Shown: positions 14,463 to 22,294 of the stretch, piece after piece
Numbering within the stretch: position 1 is the first letter of the stretch
How the letters are laid out: each line of letters begins with the position of its first letter
From: JBBSEX01 sp038239345
GTDB lineage: Bacteria; Acidobacteriota; Terriglobia; Bryobacterales; Bryobacteraceae
Assembly (NCBI GenBank): GCA_038239345.1
Contig: JBBSEX010000044.1
Coordinates: 1 to 22,434, forward strand
DNA length: 22,434 nucleotides
Direction: 5' to 3'
The notes under the pieces: model-generated
Seen by the model: the letters and a program-made list of their open reading frames with translations, nothing else
Told to the model about the DNA's origin: nothing
The model's database searches: none
Program-made: the position numbers and the translations under genes

Positions 14463-14529
14463 GAATAGCCCGTGCCTTCAGGCGGCCCCAGATGGCTGAT
14501 CGGAAGAGACTGGCAGCGAGGGTTCAATT

Positions 14530-15582
14530 ATGTTTAAAGGTTTCCAAAAGCCAAAGAGATTAGTAGCAAATACCGAGACGCTCACGGAGCGATACGGTAT
14601 GTTTACGGCCCAGCCGTTTGAACGCGGTTTCGGGTCCACCATTGGCACTGGCCTGCGCCGGGTATTGTTGAGTTCGATTGAAGGCGCGGCGATCACGGCG
14701 GTTCGAATCGAAGGCGTAGCGCACGAGTTCAGTCCCATCCCGGGCATCGTCGAAGATGCCACCGACATCATTCTCAACCTGAAGCAGATTCCATTTAAGA
14801 TGACCGGCGAAGGCACCCGCATCGCGCGCCTCCGGATCGATGGCGCGGGTGAAGTACTGAGCGGTAAGATCGAGACGGATTCCGAAGTGGAAGTGCTTGA
14901 CCGTAATATGCACGTCGCCACCATCGGCGAGGGCGGCAAGCTAAATATAGAAATGCGCCTCAAGAGCGGCCGCAGCTATGTCACCGCCGAGCGCAACTAC
15001 GATGAGGATTTGCCGATCGGCTACATTCCCATCGATTCGGTTCACTCGCCGGTCCGCAAGGTAAACTTTCACGTGGAATCAGCCCGTCTCGGTCAGATGA
15101 CCGATTACGACAAGCTCACCATCGAAGTTTGGACGAACGGGGCGATTTCCCCGCAGGACGCCATCGGCCAAGCCGCGAAGCTGCTCAAGGATCATATGAG
15201 CATCTTCATCAATTTCGAAGAGCTTCCCGAAGCGGCGGAAGAGCCGGCCGAGCGCGCGATGAACCAGATGAACGAGGTTCTGAATCGCTCAGTGGAAGAA
15301 CTCGAACTCAGTGTTCGCTCCTACAATTGCTTGAAGAACGCCAACATCGCCACCATCGGCGATCTGGTTCAGAAGAGCGAAGCGGAGATGCTGCGTACGA
15401 AGAACTTCGGCCGCAAATCATTGAACGAGATCAAAGAAATTCTGCAAAGCTTGAGCCTCGGATTTGGTATGAAATTTGATTCGCAGGGTCGTCTGGTAGC
15501 ACCGGCTGGCGGTCTTAGCCCGGTGGTAGCCGGCGGTGTCGACGACGAACCCGATGCCGACGAAGTGAACGAAGATCTATAA
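14530..15582 (+). CDS. rpoA: DNA-directed RNA polymerase subunit alpha
   Basis: Alpha dimerises to scaffold RNA polymerase and contacts UP elements and activators. The N-terminal domain (about 1-230) shows PFERGFGSTIGTGLRRVLLS, GVAHEFSPIPGIVEDATDI and KLTIEVWTNGAISPQDAIGQ. After a linker, the C-terminal domain (about 250-315) has ELELSVRSYNCLKNANIATI and RTKNFGRKSLNEIKE. Arg263 corresponds to E. coli Arg265, the key DNA-contact residue. The product is 350 residues, longer than E. coli (329), because of an acidic tail ending DDEPDADEVNEDL. It lies between rpsD and rplQ as usual. Confidence 0.97.
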   Translation: MFKGFQKPKRLVANTETLTERYGMFTAQPFERGFGSTIGTGLRRVLLSSIEGAAITAVRIEGVAHEFSPIPGIVEDATDIILNLKQIPFKMTGEGTRIARLRIDGAGEVLSGKIETDSEVEVLDRNMHVATIGEGGKLNIEMRLKSGRSYVTAERNYDEDLPIGYIPIDSVHSPVRKVNFHVESARLGQMTDYDKLTIEVWTNGAISPQDAIGQAAKLLKDHMSIFINFEELPEAAEEPAERAMNQMNEVLNRSVEELELSVRSYNCLKNANIATIGDLVQKSEAEMLRTKNFGRKSLNEIKEILQSLSLGFGMKFDSQGRLVAPAGGLSPVVAGGVDDEPDADEVNEDL

Positions 15583-15621
15583 GAATTCCGGTTAAGCCGC
15601 TAAGGAAAAGGCGCTGTAAAG

Positions 15622-16068
15622 ATGAGACATAAACGAGCTGGATTTAAACTGAAGCGGGACGTCGGCGCCCGCAGATCATTGCTCCGTAATCTGGTGACGA
15701 GCGTCATCGAGCACGAGCGTGTAGTCACCACTGTTCCGAAGGCGAAGGCCATCAAACCGATTGTCGACAAGATGATCACCTTAGCTAAAAAGGACACGTT
15801 ACACACGCGGCGTCAAGCAGCGGCCTTCCTGGAAACACCGGCGTCCGTGCAGAAGCTATTCGATAAACTCGGCGCTCGATTTGGTCAACGAAACGGCGGT
15901 TACACCCGCATTGTCCGGGTTGGCTGGCGCAAAGGCGATGGTGCGGAAACGGCCATCATTGAACTCGTCGGATCAGAGTTGGTCAAGCGCTCCGCCGAAC
16001 GCGCGAAACGCCGTGAAGAACGTCTGAAGGCCTTGAAGGAAGGCTCGGACGAAGAAACGGGCGAGTAG
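15622..16068 (+). CDS. rplQ: 50S ribosomal protein L17
   Basis: L17 lies near the exit-tunnel rim. The 148-residue product starts MRHKRAGFKLKRDVGARRSL and continues LRNLVTSVIEHERVVTTVPK. It later has RFGQRNGGYTRIVRVGWRKG. A charged C-terminal tail (about 128-148, rich in Glu, Lys and Arg) makes it longer than E. coli L17 (127). It is the last gene of the ribosomal block, and an intrinsic terminator begins 28 bases after its stop. Confidence 0.97.
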   Translation: MRHKRAGFKLKRDVGARRSLLRNLVTSVIEHERVVTTVPKAKAIKPIVDKMITLAKKDTLHTRRQAAAFLETPASVQKLFDKLGARFGQRNGGYTRIVRVGWRKGDGAETAIIELVGSELVKRSAERAKRREERLKALKEGSDEETGE

Positions 16069-16095
16069 CCCGCAACGACTTAGCACCACCCGCAG

Positions 16096-16141
16096 ACAGA
16101 AAGGCCGCGACGCTTACGGGCGCCGTGGCCTTTCTGTTTTT
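16096..16141 (+). terminator. Rho-independent terminator ending the ribosomal block
   Basis: ACAGAAAGGCC (16096-16106) pairs perfectly with GGCCTTTCTGT (16127-16137). The inner bases extend the helix with one mismatch to a TTACGG loop (16114-16119). A run of five T (16137-16141) follows. Its strength and position 28 bases after rplQ make it the clear end of the alpha operon. Its right half overlaps the last codons of the minus-strand regulator gene. Confidence 0.88.
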
Positions 16142-16899
16142 GAATAATACCTTCCCGGCGTTATGCCGGTATGCTTGCGAAACATCGCAATAAACGCGCT
16201 GGTGCTGTCATAACCAGCATCCAAAGCAACACCGGTTACCGGTTCACCCGCCGCCAGTTGCCGCAGCGCATGCAGCAAACGCAGCCTTCGTCGCCACTCG
16301 GCAAATCCCATCTTCGTCTCCGCTCGAAACAGCCGCTCAATTGTCCGGGCACTCGCTCCCGCGGATTGCGCCAAATGTTCCAACGTCGAGTTATCCACCG
16401 GGTTATCGCGCAGCCGGTTGGCAATACGTAGCGCCCTTTCGTCCACCGGCCGGGGAAGCTGTAGAGGAATTTCGAGAATCGATTCCAGTTGATCGAGAAG
16501 AATCCCAATCAAGCGGCTGTGCGCGGGTACAGCCGAATCCAGCGCTCCCAAAGCGATAGTGTGCAGGATCAACTCGCGAAGTAGCGGTGACACATTGACG
16601 GCCCGGCATCCCGTGGAAAAATTCCTGGACAAATCGCCAGCCAGCCCAGCCGCCAGGTATAGCGTCCGCATTGCGACGCTCCCCGACAATTCCACCGCGT
16701 GTTCGACGCCCGCCGGAACCCATACAGCACGGTGTGCCGGCACCACCCAGGATCCTTCGGACGTGTGGACCGACATCACGCCTTGCGATGCATAAACCAG
16801 CTGATCCCAGTCGTGCGTGTGCGGCGGAATCGTGCACCCGCGCGAGTAGGAAATCGCGTAGCTTCTAATCACGACGGTATCTTGTCGCAAATCCGGCAT
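16114..16899 (-). CDS. AraC-family transcriptional regulator, NimR-like
   Basis: The product is 261 residues from ATG 16899. The N-terminal cupin-type sensor domain has IPPHTHDWDQLVYASQGVM followed by WVVPAHRAVWVPAGVEHAVE. The C-terminal AraC domain has two helix-turn-helix units: LEHLAQSAGASARTIERLF, then VTGVALDAGYDSTSAFIAMF and RKHTGITPGRYY. This order and length match the AraC subgroup that includes E. coli NimR. An in-frame GTG at 16932 would add 11 residues, but neither start has a well-spaced Shine-Dalgarno. The gene is divergent from the VOC gene with a very short gap, so it may control that gene and itself (inference). The ligand is unknown. Its stop lies inside the rplQ terminator. 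Confidence 0.88.
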   Translation of the reverse strand: MPDLRQDTVVIRSYAISYSRGCTIPPHTHDWDQLVYASQGVMSVHTSEGSWVVPAHRAVWVPAGVEHAVELSGSVAMRTLYLAAGLAGDLSRNFSTGCRAVNVSPLLRELILHTIALGALDSAVPAHSRLIGILLDQLESILEIPLQLPRPVDERALRIANRLRDNPVDNSTLEHLAQSAGASARTIERLFRAETKMGFAEWRRRLRLLHALRQLAAGEPVTGVALDAGYDSTSAFIAMFRKHTGITPGRYYSKTERPRRP

Positions 16900-16952
16900 T
16901 CCTTGGCAGCATAGCGCAAGCCCGCCATCCACGTAGTCAGTAGGATTAATCC

Positions 16953-17336
16953 ATGGCCCACAACATCAGTCACTTTTCGATTCATGCCGACGATCTGGAG
17001 CGTGCCCGGCGCTTCTATGAGAATGTTTTCGGTTGGAAATTTACCCCCTGGGGCCCACCGGGATTCCTGTTAATTGCGACAGGCGATGAAAAGGATCCAG
17101 GGATTCAAGGGGCCTTGCAGAAAAGACGCGAGCCCTTGAACGGTGGTAGCATGACCGGCTTCGAATGCACCGTGACAGTTGACGATGTCGACAGCATCGC
17201 GGCGAAGATTGAAGCCAACGGCGGGCGCATCACATTTCCGAAAGCGACGATTCCGACTGTTGGCGTGCTTCTTCAATTTAGCGACACGGAAGGCAATATC
17301 GCCTGCGCGATGCGCTATGACAAGAACGCCTCGTAG
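16953..17336 (+). CDS. VOC-family (glyoxalase/bleomycin-resistance fold) protein
   Basis: The 127-residue product has two beta-alpha-beta3 modules: ISHFSIHADDLERARRFYEN with VFGWKF, and then TVTVDDVDSIAAKIEANGGR. His7 at the first strand and Glu113 in FSDTEGN are placed like the metal ligands of VOC enzymes. Small single-domain members of this type are often annotated as glyoxalase or lyase, but the substrate cannot be read from sequence. It is transcribed away from the AraC-family gene (20-53 bases apart, depending on that gene's start). It converges on the PLP-enzyme gene, with a shared hairpin over its stop codon. Confidence 0.85.
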   Translation: MAHNISHFSIHADDLERARRFYENVFGWKFTPWGPPGFLLIATGDEKDPGIQGALQKRREPLNGGSMTGFECTVTVDDVDSIAAKIEANGGRITFPKATIPTVGVLLQFSDTEGNIACAMRYDKNAS

Positions 17337-17361
17337 CGCTTAGCTTAACTGGCTAAGCGCT
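17335..17361. terminator. Perfect inverted repeat between convergent genes, possible two-way terminator
   Basis: AGCGCTTAGC (17335-17344) and GCTAAGCGCT (17352-17361) are perfect complements around a seven-base loop. The left arm includes the last two bases of the VOC stop codon, and the left arm also covers the stop of the minus-strand PLP gene. Neither side has a T-run, so intrinsic termination would be weak. It could act as a mutual 3' end or RNA-stabilising hairpin. Confidence 0.5.
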
Positions 17362-18599
17362 GACCCAAACCGTTGGATTTCTTCAACCGCGTTGTAGTGC
17401 ACCAGCGACGCGCGCACAGCGCCCGTGTCCAGGGAAAGCCGTAGCCGACGCATCAATCGCGGAGCGTACATATGTCCGCTACGAATGCCGAATCCCTGCC
17501 GCGCCAGGGTCTCGGCGACTAGCTTCGGAGCTCGGCCGTTCACGTTAAAACAGAATGTCGGCGTGCGCTGTCCCACCATCGCATCGCTGGTGACGCCATA
17601 GAGGACCACGCCCTTTATCGCCGCCAAAAGTTTTAGAAACTCGGCCGAGAGGATTGCTTCATACTCCCGGATCCCGTCCATTGCGGACACAAGCGCGGCG
17701 CGGCGAGTCAGACTCTTACCCTGCGGCGAGAGCTTTCGGCCGAGGTCCTCTAAGTAGCTCACCGCCGCATCCATTCCCGCGACATTTTCATAGATGAACG
17801 TACCGATTTCAAACTTACCCGGCGCCACATCGGGGATGAAGTCTTCGCGAAAAGTAGGAAGCGCATCGAGCAACTCTTTACGGCCCCATAAAAACCCCAT
17901 GTGCGGAGCAAAGATTTTGTAGCCGGAACAAACCAGATAATCGCAGCCGGCCTTCTGAACATCGATTGTGCCGTGAGGTCCGTAATGAACGGCGTCGACA
18001 AAAACTTCGGCGCCTACCGCGTGTGCCCGTTGCGCGACGCCCGCGATATCGACCACGGAACCAAGAGCGTTCGACGCCATCGGGCAAGCCACAAGCCGCG
18101 TCTTCCGCGATAGCCGCGCATCCAGATCTTCGGGGTGCAGCCGTCCGTCTCGGCGCATCTTCCACACAACAATCTCAGCGCCCTCGCGCTTCAGCGCCAT
18201 CCACGTGGCGATATTAGCCTCATGATCGAGGTCTGTCACAATGACTTCGCGGCGCTGCGCGACGGTGCCGCTTTTCTTCCTCAGAGTCTGGCCGATAGCC
18301 AGACTGATCTGCCAGATGAATGAGGTCGCGTTCATGCCGAAACAAATCTCTTCCGGCTGGTGAGCATTCACCAGGGCGGCAACACTTTCTCTTGCCCGAG
18401 CCACCACGGCGTCGACTTCGAGAGATTGCCGATACGGGCCGCCGCGCTGCACATTGCGCAGTAGCAAATGTTCCGTCACGGCATCCAGGACGATGTTCGG
18501 AGCCTGCGCTCCCGCGGCATTGTCGAAGAAGATGAAATCGCCCGCTCGCTTCAATGCGGGAAATGCTTTTCTAACAACGTCGATAGGAAATTTCGGCAT
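17340..18599 (-). CDS. PLP-dependent class V aminotransferase-fold enzyme (cysteine desulfurase-like, lacking the catalytic Cys)
   Basis: The product is 419 residues from ATG 18599 and resembles the cysteine-desulfurase-like group related to SufS and kynureninase. PLP-site features are visible: DNAAGAQAP (26-34), DLDHEAN with His126, VDAVHYGPHG with Asp202 and His205, and Lys228 in SGYKIFAPHMG as the likely PLP lysine. Where SufS has its nucleophilic cysteine (GHHCAQP), this protein reads SGHMYAP (374-380), so it is unlikely to be a normal desulfurase. The frame is open upstream to 18662, but homology and the position just after the neighbour's stop favour 18599. It follows the monooxygenase gene by four bases and is probably co-transcribed. 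The substrate is unknown. A kynureninase-like C-S, C-C or C-N lyase activity is possible. Confidence 0.85.
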   Translation of the reverse strand: MPKFPIDVVRKAFPALKRAGDFIFFDNAAGAQAPNIVLDAVTEHLLLRNVQRGGPYRQSLEVDAVVARARESVAALVNAHQPEEICFGMNATSFIWQISLAIGQTLRKKSGTVAQRREVIVTDLDHEANIATWMALKREGAEIVVWKMRRDGRLHPEDLDARLSRKTRLVACPMASNALGSVVDIAGVAQRAHAVGAEVFVDAVHYGPHGTIDVQKAGCDYLVCSGYKIFAPHMGFLWGRKELLDALPTFREDFIPDVAPGKFEIGTFIYENVAGMDAAVSYLEDLGRKLSPQGKSLTRRAALVSAMDGIREYEAILSAEFLKLLAAIKGVVLYGVTSDAMVGQRTPTFCFNVNGRAPKLVAETLARQGFGIRSGHMYAPRLMRRLRLSLDTGAVRASLVHYNAVEEIQRFGSALSQLS

Positions 18600-18603
18600 T
18601 TTG

Positions 18604-20778
18604 TTAAACGGGCCAACCGGCATGGGGGCATTGCGCGGGGGCGATGGCGCAGAGGTCGGCACGTCCCGCCGCGATGATCGTGTTCACGCGATCGCTTTCA
18701 AAATCGTTTACTTCGGCGATCGTGGGAACAAGGCCTTCGTTGCGAATCCGATCGGAGAACTGGACCTGAAACATTCGCTCTGTCTCGGGCTTTTCTTCCT
18801 TACTCACCTGGCCCGACGAACAATCGATCACGTCGGCTCCAGCCGCCTTAAAAGCGCACGCCACACGTACCGCAATCTCTGGAATCATTCCACCGGCAAT
18901 CCAATCATGCACGGAGAGACGCACGCTGATCGGCTTCTCCGGCGGCCATACGGCGCGAACGGCTCGAAACACTTCCAGCGGATACTGGCAGCGATGTTCC
19001 ACCGATCCGCCATAATCATCCGTGCGTTGGTTCGTGATTGGAGAAATGAAACTGGACAGAAAATAGCCGTGGGCGCACTGCAATTCCAGCCAATCGAAAC
19101 CGGCGGCGATGGCGCGTCTGGTGGCGGCGGCGAAGTCGGCCTTGATGCGATCCAGATCGGCATGTGTGGCTTCACGCGGCACCTGCGAAACGCCTTCGAT
19201 GTACGGTATCGCCGAAGCGGAGATCAACGGCCAGTTGCCCGATGCAAGAGGCTGATCGATTCCGTCCCAGGCCCGGCGCGTAGATCCTTTTCTTCCGGCG
19301 TGACCCAATTGCAAAGCGATCCGCGCGCCGGTATAGGTGTGGACATAATCGCAGATGCGCTTCCAGGCGTTCTGCTGTTCGTCATTCCACAAGCCAGGGC
19401 AGCCGGGTGTGATGCGGGCATCGGGTGTAACGCAGATCATCTCGGTCATTACCATCGCCGCTGGCCCTTGCGCCCGGGCGCCGAGATTCACCAGATGAAA
19501 GTCGTTCGGAACGCCGTCCACCGCCATATAAGTAGAACTTGGCGATACGATCACGCGATTCTTCAGCGTCACGCCTCGCGCCGAAAACGGCGTGTACATC
19601 GGCGGCAAGTCTTGATCCAGGCCGCTGCGCGCGCCGAACCCTTTCTCCACCATCGCTACATATTGCGGATCGCGGCGTTTGAGGCCTTCATGTCCCAGAC
19701 CTTTGGTAGCGGTGAGCAGGCTATAGCTGAACTGTTCCGGAGCGAGATGAACGTAACGGTCCACGTGCTCAAACCACTCCAACCAATTTAGCGTCGCACC
19801 CTGGAGCTGCAGAGCCGCCGGCGCCCGCCGATCCTGATACCGCTGTAAGCGGCTGGAGAGATTCTCATCATCGCTCGCAAGGACCGCTGCCAGAGCAATG
19901 CCGTCTTCCATCGCTTCGCCGGCGCCTGAGCCAACTCCTAAGCGCGCAGTATGTGCTGCGTCGCCAAGCAGAACAATGTTTTTGTAGTGCCACTTCTCGC
20001 ACAGGATCTGATTGAATCTCATCCACAACTTCGAGCCCGAAAGGTGAGTCGTATCTGTAGTGAGCGCGGTCCCCTGTAACCGGTCTTCAAAGAGCCTTTC
20101 ACAGAGCGCGATCGAATCGGCGCCATGCATCTTGTCGATTCCTGCTGCCATCCAGGTCTTCTCCGTTGCCTCGACCACGAACGTCGAGTAATCGCCGTCG
20201 ACCGGATAAGCGTGGAGATGGAACCACCCGCATTCAGTTTCCTTGAAATCGAAAATATACGCACTCAGCGGGATCTTGCCGCTAAGGCAGAGGAATCGAT
20301 TTTGATGAAGCTGGCTGTTGGGCTTAAAAATGTCTTCGTACTTGCGCCGGGTTGTGGACGCTGCGCCGTCCGCCGCTACGACTAAATCAAAATTACGAGA
20401 ATAATCGCCGGGGTCGCCAGCTTCGGTTTCAAATAATAATGTAACGCCGAGCATGGACGCACGCTCTCGCAATATTTCCAATAACTTGCCGCGAGCGATT
20501 CCACGAAAGCGGTGTCCACCAGATGTGATCTTGCGCCCCTTGAAATGAATGTCGATATCATCCCAATGGCGAAGGCTTGCAGCAATGGCGGCGTGAGATT
20601 CCACATCTGCCTCGCGCAGGCCGCATAGCGTCGTATCGGCAAATAAGAGGCCCCATTGAAAGGTCTGGCGCGGTGGAGCGCGTTCCACAACGCTTATATC
20701 CCATAACGCATTCGCCTTCTTCGCAAGGATAGAGAAGTAGAGACCGGCGGGGCCGCCACCAAGGCAGACGATATTCAT
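18604..20778 (-). CDS. FAD monooxygenase / Old Yellow Enzyme fusion, 2-aminobenzoyl-CoA or salicylyl-CoA oxygenase type
   Basis: The product is 724 residues with two fused enzymes. Residues 1 to about 375 form a group A flavin monooxygenase, with GGGPAG (7-12) binding FAD, FRGIARGKLL (91-100) and GDAAHTA (272-278). Residues from about 394 form an FMN-binding Old Yellow Enzyme barrel, with RVIVSPSSTY, LQLGHAGRKG (490-499) and FISPITNQRTDDYGGSVEHR (578-597). This layout is known from 2-aminobenzoyl-CoA monooxygenase/reductase and the bifunctional salicylyl-CoA 5-hydroxylases, which act on aromatic CoA thioesters. Family members are usually about 50 residues longer. Here the barrel ends right after GRADLCAIA with an unrelated short end, so the last helix seems lost. 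The PLP-enzyme gene starts four bases downstream. The exact substrate is not determinable. Confidence 0.87.
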   Translation of the reverse strand: MNIVCLGGGPAGLYFSILAKKANALWDISVVERAPPRQTFQWGLLFADTTLCGLREADVESHAAIAASLRHWDDIDIHFKGRKITSGGHRFRGIARGKLLEILRERASMLGVTLLFETEAGDPGDYSRNFDLVVAADGAASTTRRKYEDIFKPNSQLHQNRFLCLSGKIPLSAYIFDFKETECGWFHLHAYPVDGDYSTFVVEATEKTWMAAGIDKMHGADSIALCERLFEDRLQGTALTTDTTHLSGSKLWMRFNQILCEKWHYKNIVLLGDAAHTARLGVGSGAGEAMEDGIALAAVLASDDENLSSRLQRYQDRRAPAALQLQGATLNWLEWFEHVDRYVHLAPEQFSYSLLTATKGLGHEGLKRRDPQYVAMVEKGFGARSGLDQDLPPMYTPFSARGVTLKNRVIVSPSSTYMAVDGVPNDFHLVNLGARAQGPAAMVMTEMICVTPDARITPGCPGLWNDEQQNAWKRICDYVHTYTGARIALQLGHAGRKGSTRRAWDGIDQPLASGNWPLISASAIPYIEGVSQVPREATHADLDRIKADFAAATRRAIAAGFDWLELQCAHGYFLSSFISPITNQRTDDYGGSVEHRCQYPLEVFRAVRAVWPPEKPISVRLSVHDWIAGGMIPEIAVRVACAFKAAGADVIDCSSGQVSKEEKPETERMFQVQFSDRIRNEGLVPTIAEVNDFESDRVNTIIAAGRADLCAIAPAQCPHAGWPV

Positions 20779-20818
20779 GCGGTCACTTTTCGTCTCAACT
20801 GGTGATATCGTATAGCAT

Positions 20819-21799
20819 TTGGAACGGCAATATCTCGCTTTACATCCCTACTGGTGGTTTCGCACCGAGAGCGGCGTGCGCATGCTTTACCGCATCGATG
20901 CCCAGCGAGTTGCCCGTCTGAACGCGCCTGAGCCGGAAACGCAAAGCTCGGATTGGCTTTCTGTCACGTCCAATAATCATGGATTCTTCTCTCCGCACGA
21001 TTACCCTTATCGCGCCGAGAACGAAAATGAATTTCTGCCGGGAATTTTTGGCGGGTCGGTCGCGCAGTGGTTCTGTCTGCAACAAGGGAAATCTCTTGCG
21101 CGGGATATGACGGCGATTTTCAGTGGAACGCGGGCCGTAGAAATTGAATTTCGGGTTAGGCGCCTTCAAACAACCGCAGAGCATGTACGCCCTAGCGCAT
21201 TTTCTAATGCTCGGGCAGGGGTTCGACGCCGTGCTTCTTCTGGATGGATTTAATGAAGCCGCTCTGTTCTGGATTAATGCGTCAAGAGGCATCCCCTGTG
21301 CTTTTCCGAGCATTTCTTAATAGACATGTTCGGCGATGTACCTCATCTAGACGAATCGGGGATGCAGCCGGAGCTTCCCGTGGCGGAGCGGGTGCAGGAA
21401 ATCGCCACGCTGTGGCAGGATAGCGCTCGGACGATGCGCGACATTTGCCGGGCGCAAGCAATCCCGTTTTTTCATGTGCTGCAACCCAATCAGTACTACT
21501 CGAAGAAGCGATTCAATGAAGAAGAACTCGATATGGCGATTAGCGCGACAACGCCATATAGGGAAGGCGTCCGGCTCGTATTTCCCCAGTTGGTGGAGCG
21601 CATTCGCAAGATGCGCCGCTCTGATTGGAATGCATTTGACGCGACTGCAATTTTCGATCAGTGCCTGGAAACCACGTATTCCGACAACTGCTGCCACTAT
21701 AATCGCCTGGGCAACATCATCCTGCGGGAGTTCATCGTGGCTTGCTTGTTAGACAAGGGAAATCGCATTCGCCCGCAATGTTCCGGTGTTAGCCGCTGA
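20819..21799 (+). pseudogene. SGNH-hydrolase-like gene, truncated and frame-disrupted
   Basis: Three pieces in two frames make up one protein of the SGNH/GDSL-like type. The first piece begins near TTG 20819 and has LHPYWWFRT, NNHGFF and FGGSVAQWF (the GGS nucleophile region). At about 21140-21146 (GTA GAA A TTG) one extra base shifts the frame. The expected sequence LNFGLGAFKQPQSMYALAHF and LLLDGFNEAALFWINA continues there to TAA 21318-21320. The original frame resumes between 21278 and 21318 and runs from MFGDVPHLDESG to CCHYNRLGNIILREF, ending at TGA 21797. The N-terminus (signal or membrane anchor, usual in this type) is missing because a stop at 20813 precedes it. The gene is therefore very probably dead. 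Such proteins often accompany exopolysaccharide acylation genes. Confidence 0.75.
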
Positions 21800-22293
21800 T
21801 CGCGCGCGTTGGCAAATATAGAGCGCGCACCCAGCGCTCGCGGACCGAACTCCATGCGGCCTTGAAACCATCCGAGTGTCCGCTGTTCGGCAAGCGCATC
21901 CACGGAGCGTTCGATCATCTCGCGGGTTGCGAGTCGCAGGAAACAAGCTCCCAGTGCGCGCAGACGGGCCTCGATCTCGGCGTCGGAATAAGCCGGCCCC
22001 AGATACGCGCCAGCCATCGCGTCGTTCCTTACTGGAATAGACCGGCTTTGATGGAAATGCCGATGGTAAGCGGCTAGAGCTGCGCCTATTGCACCGCCGG
22101 CGTCACCCGCTGCCGGCTGAATCCAAACGCGCTGAAATCGGCCATCGCGGATCACCTTTCCGACGGAGACACAGTTCAGAGCGACACCGCCAGCCATGCA
22201 CAAGTCCCGCTTGCTGGTGGTGGCTGCCAGAGAACGCGTCAAGCGCAAAATGGTTTCGTCGGCCACGGCCTGGATCGATGCGGCGACATCCAT
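21697..22293 (-). pseudogene. Carbamoyltransferase (NodU/CmcH type) fragment lacking both ends
   Basis: The minus-strand frame encodes the start of the C-terminal domain of O-carbamoyltransferases. It contains MDVAASIQAVADETILRL, LCMAGGVALNCVSVGKV, WIQPAAGDAGGAIGAALAAY and GWFQGRMEFGPRALGARSIF (141-160). These enzymes carbamoylate sugars or natural products using carbamoyl phosphate and ATP. Full-length members are about 550-600 residues. The N-terminal part is cut off by the IS element immediately upstream. After about residue 165 the sequence stops resembling the family and reads through the antisense of the hydrolase remnant to a stop at 21697. Only about 165 residues are genuine. ATG 22293 is fortuitous. 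Confidence 0.8.
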
Positions 22294-22294
22294 G

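Noticed and set aside
18454..19791. A 445-codon plus-strand open frame opposite the monooxygenase and PLP genes
   Set aside because: It is antisense to two well-supported genes, its translation is rich in Arg and His with no recognisable domain, and it crosses the boundary between the two genes. It is explained by GC-rich codon bias on the other strand.
21326..21799. The last piece of the hydrolase region as an independent 157-residue gene
   Set aside because: It lacks the nucleophile region and a ribosome site, and it continues the frame of the upstream piece, so it was treated as part of one broken gene.
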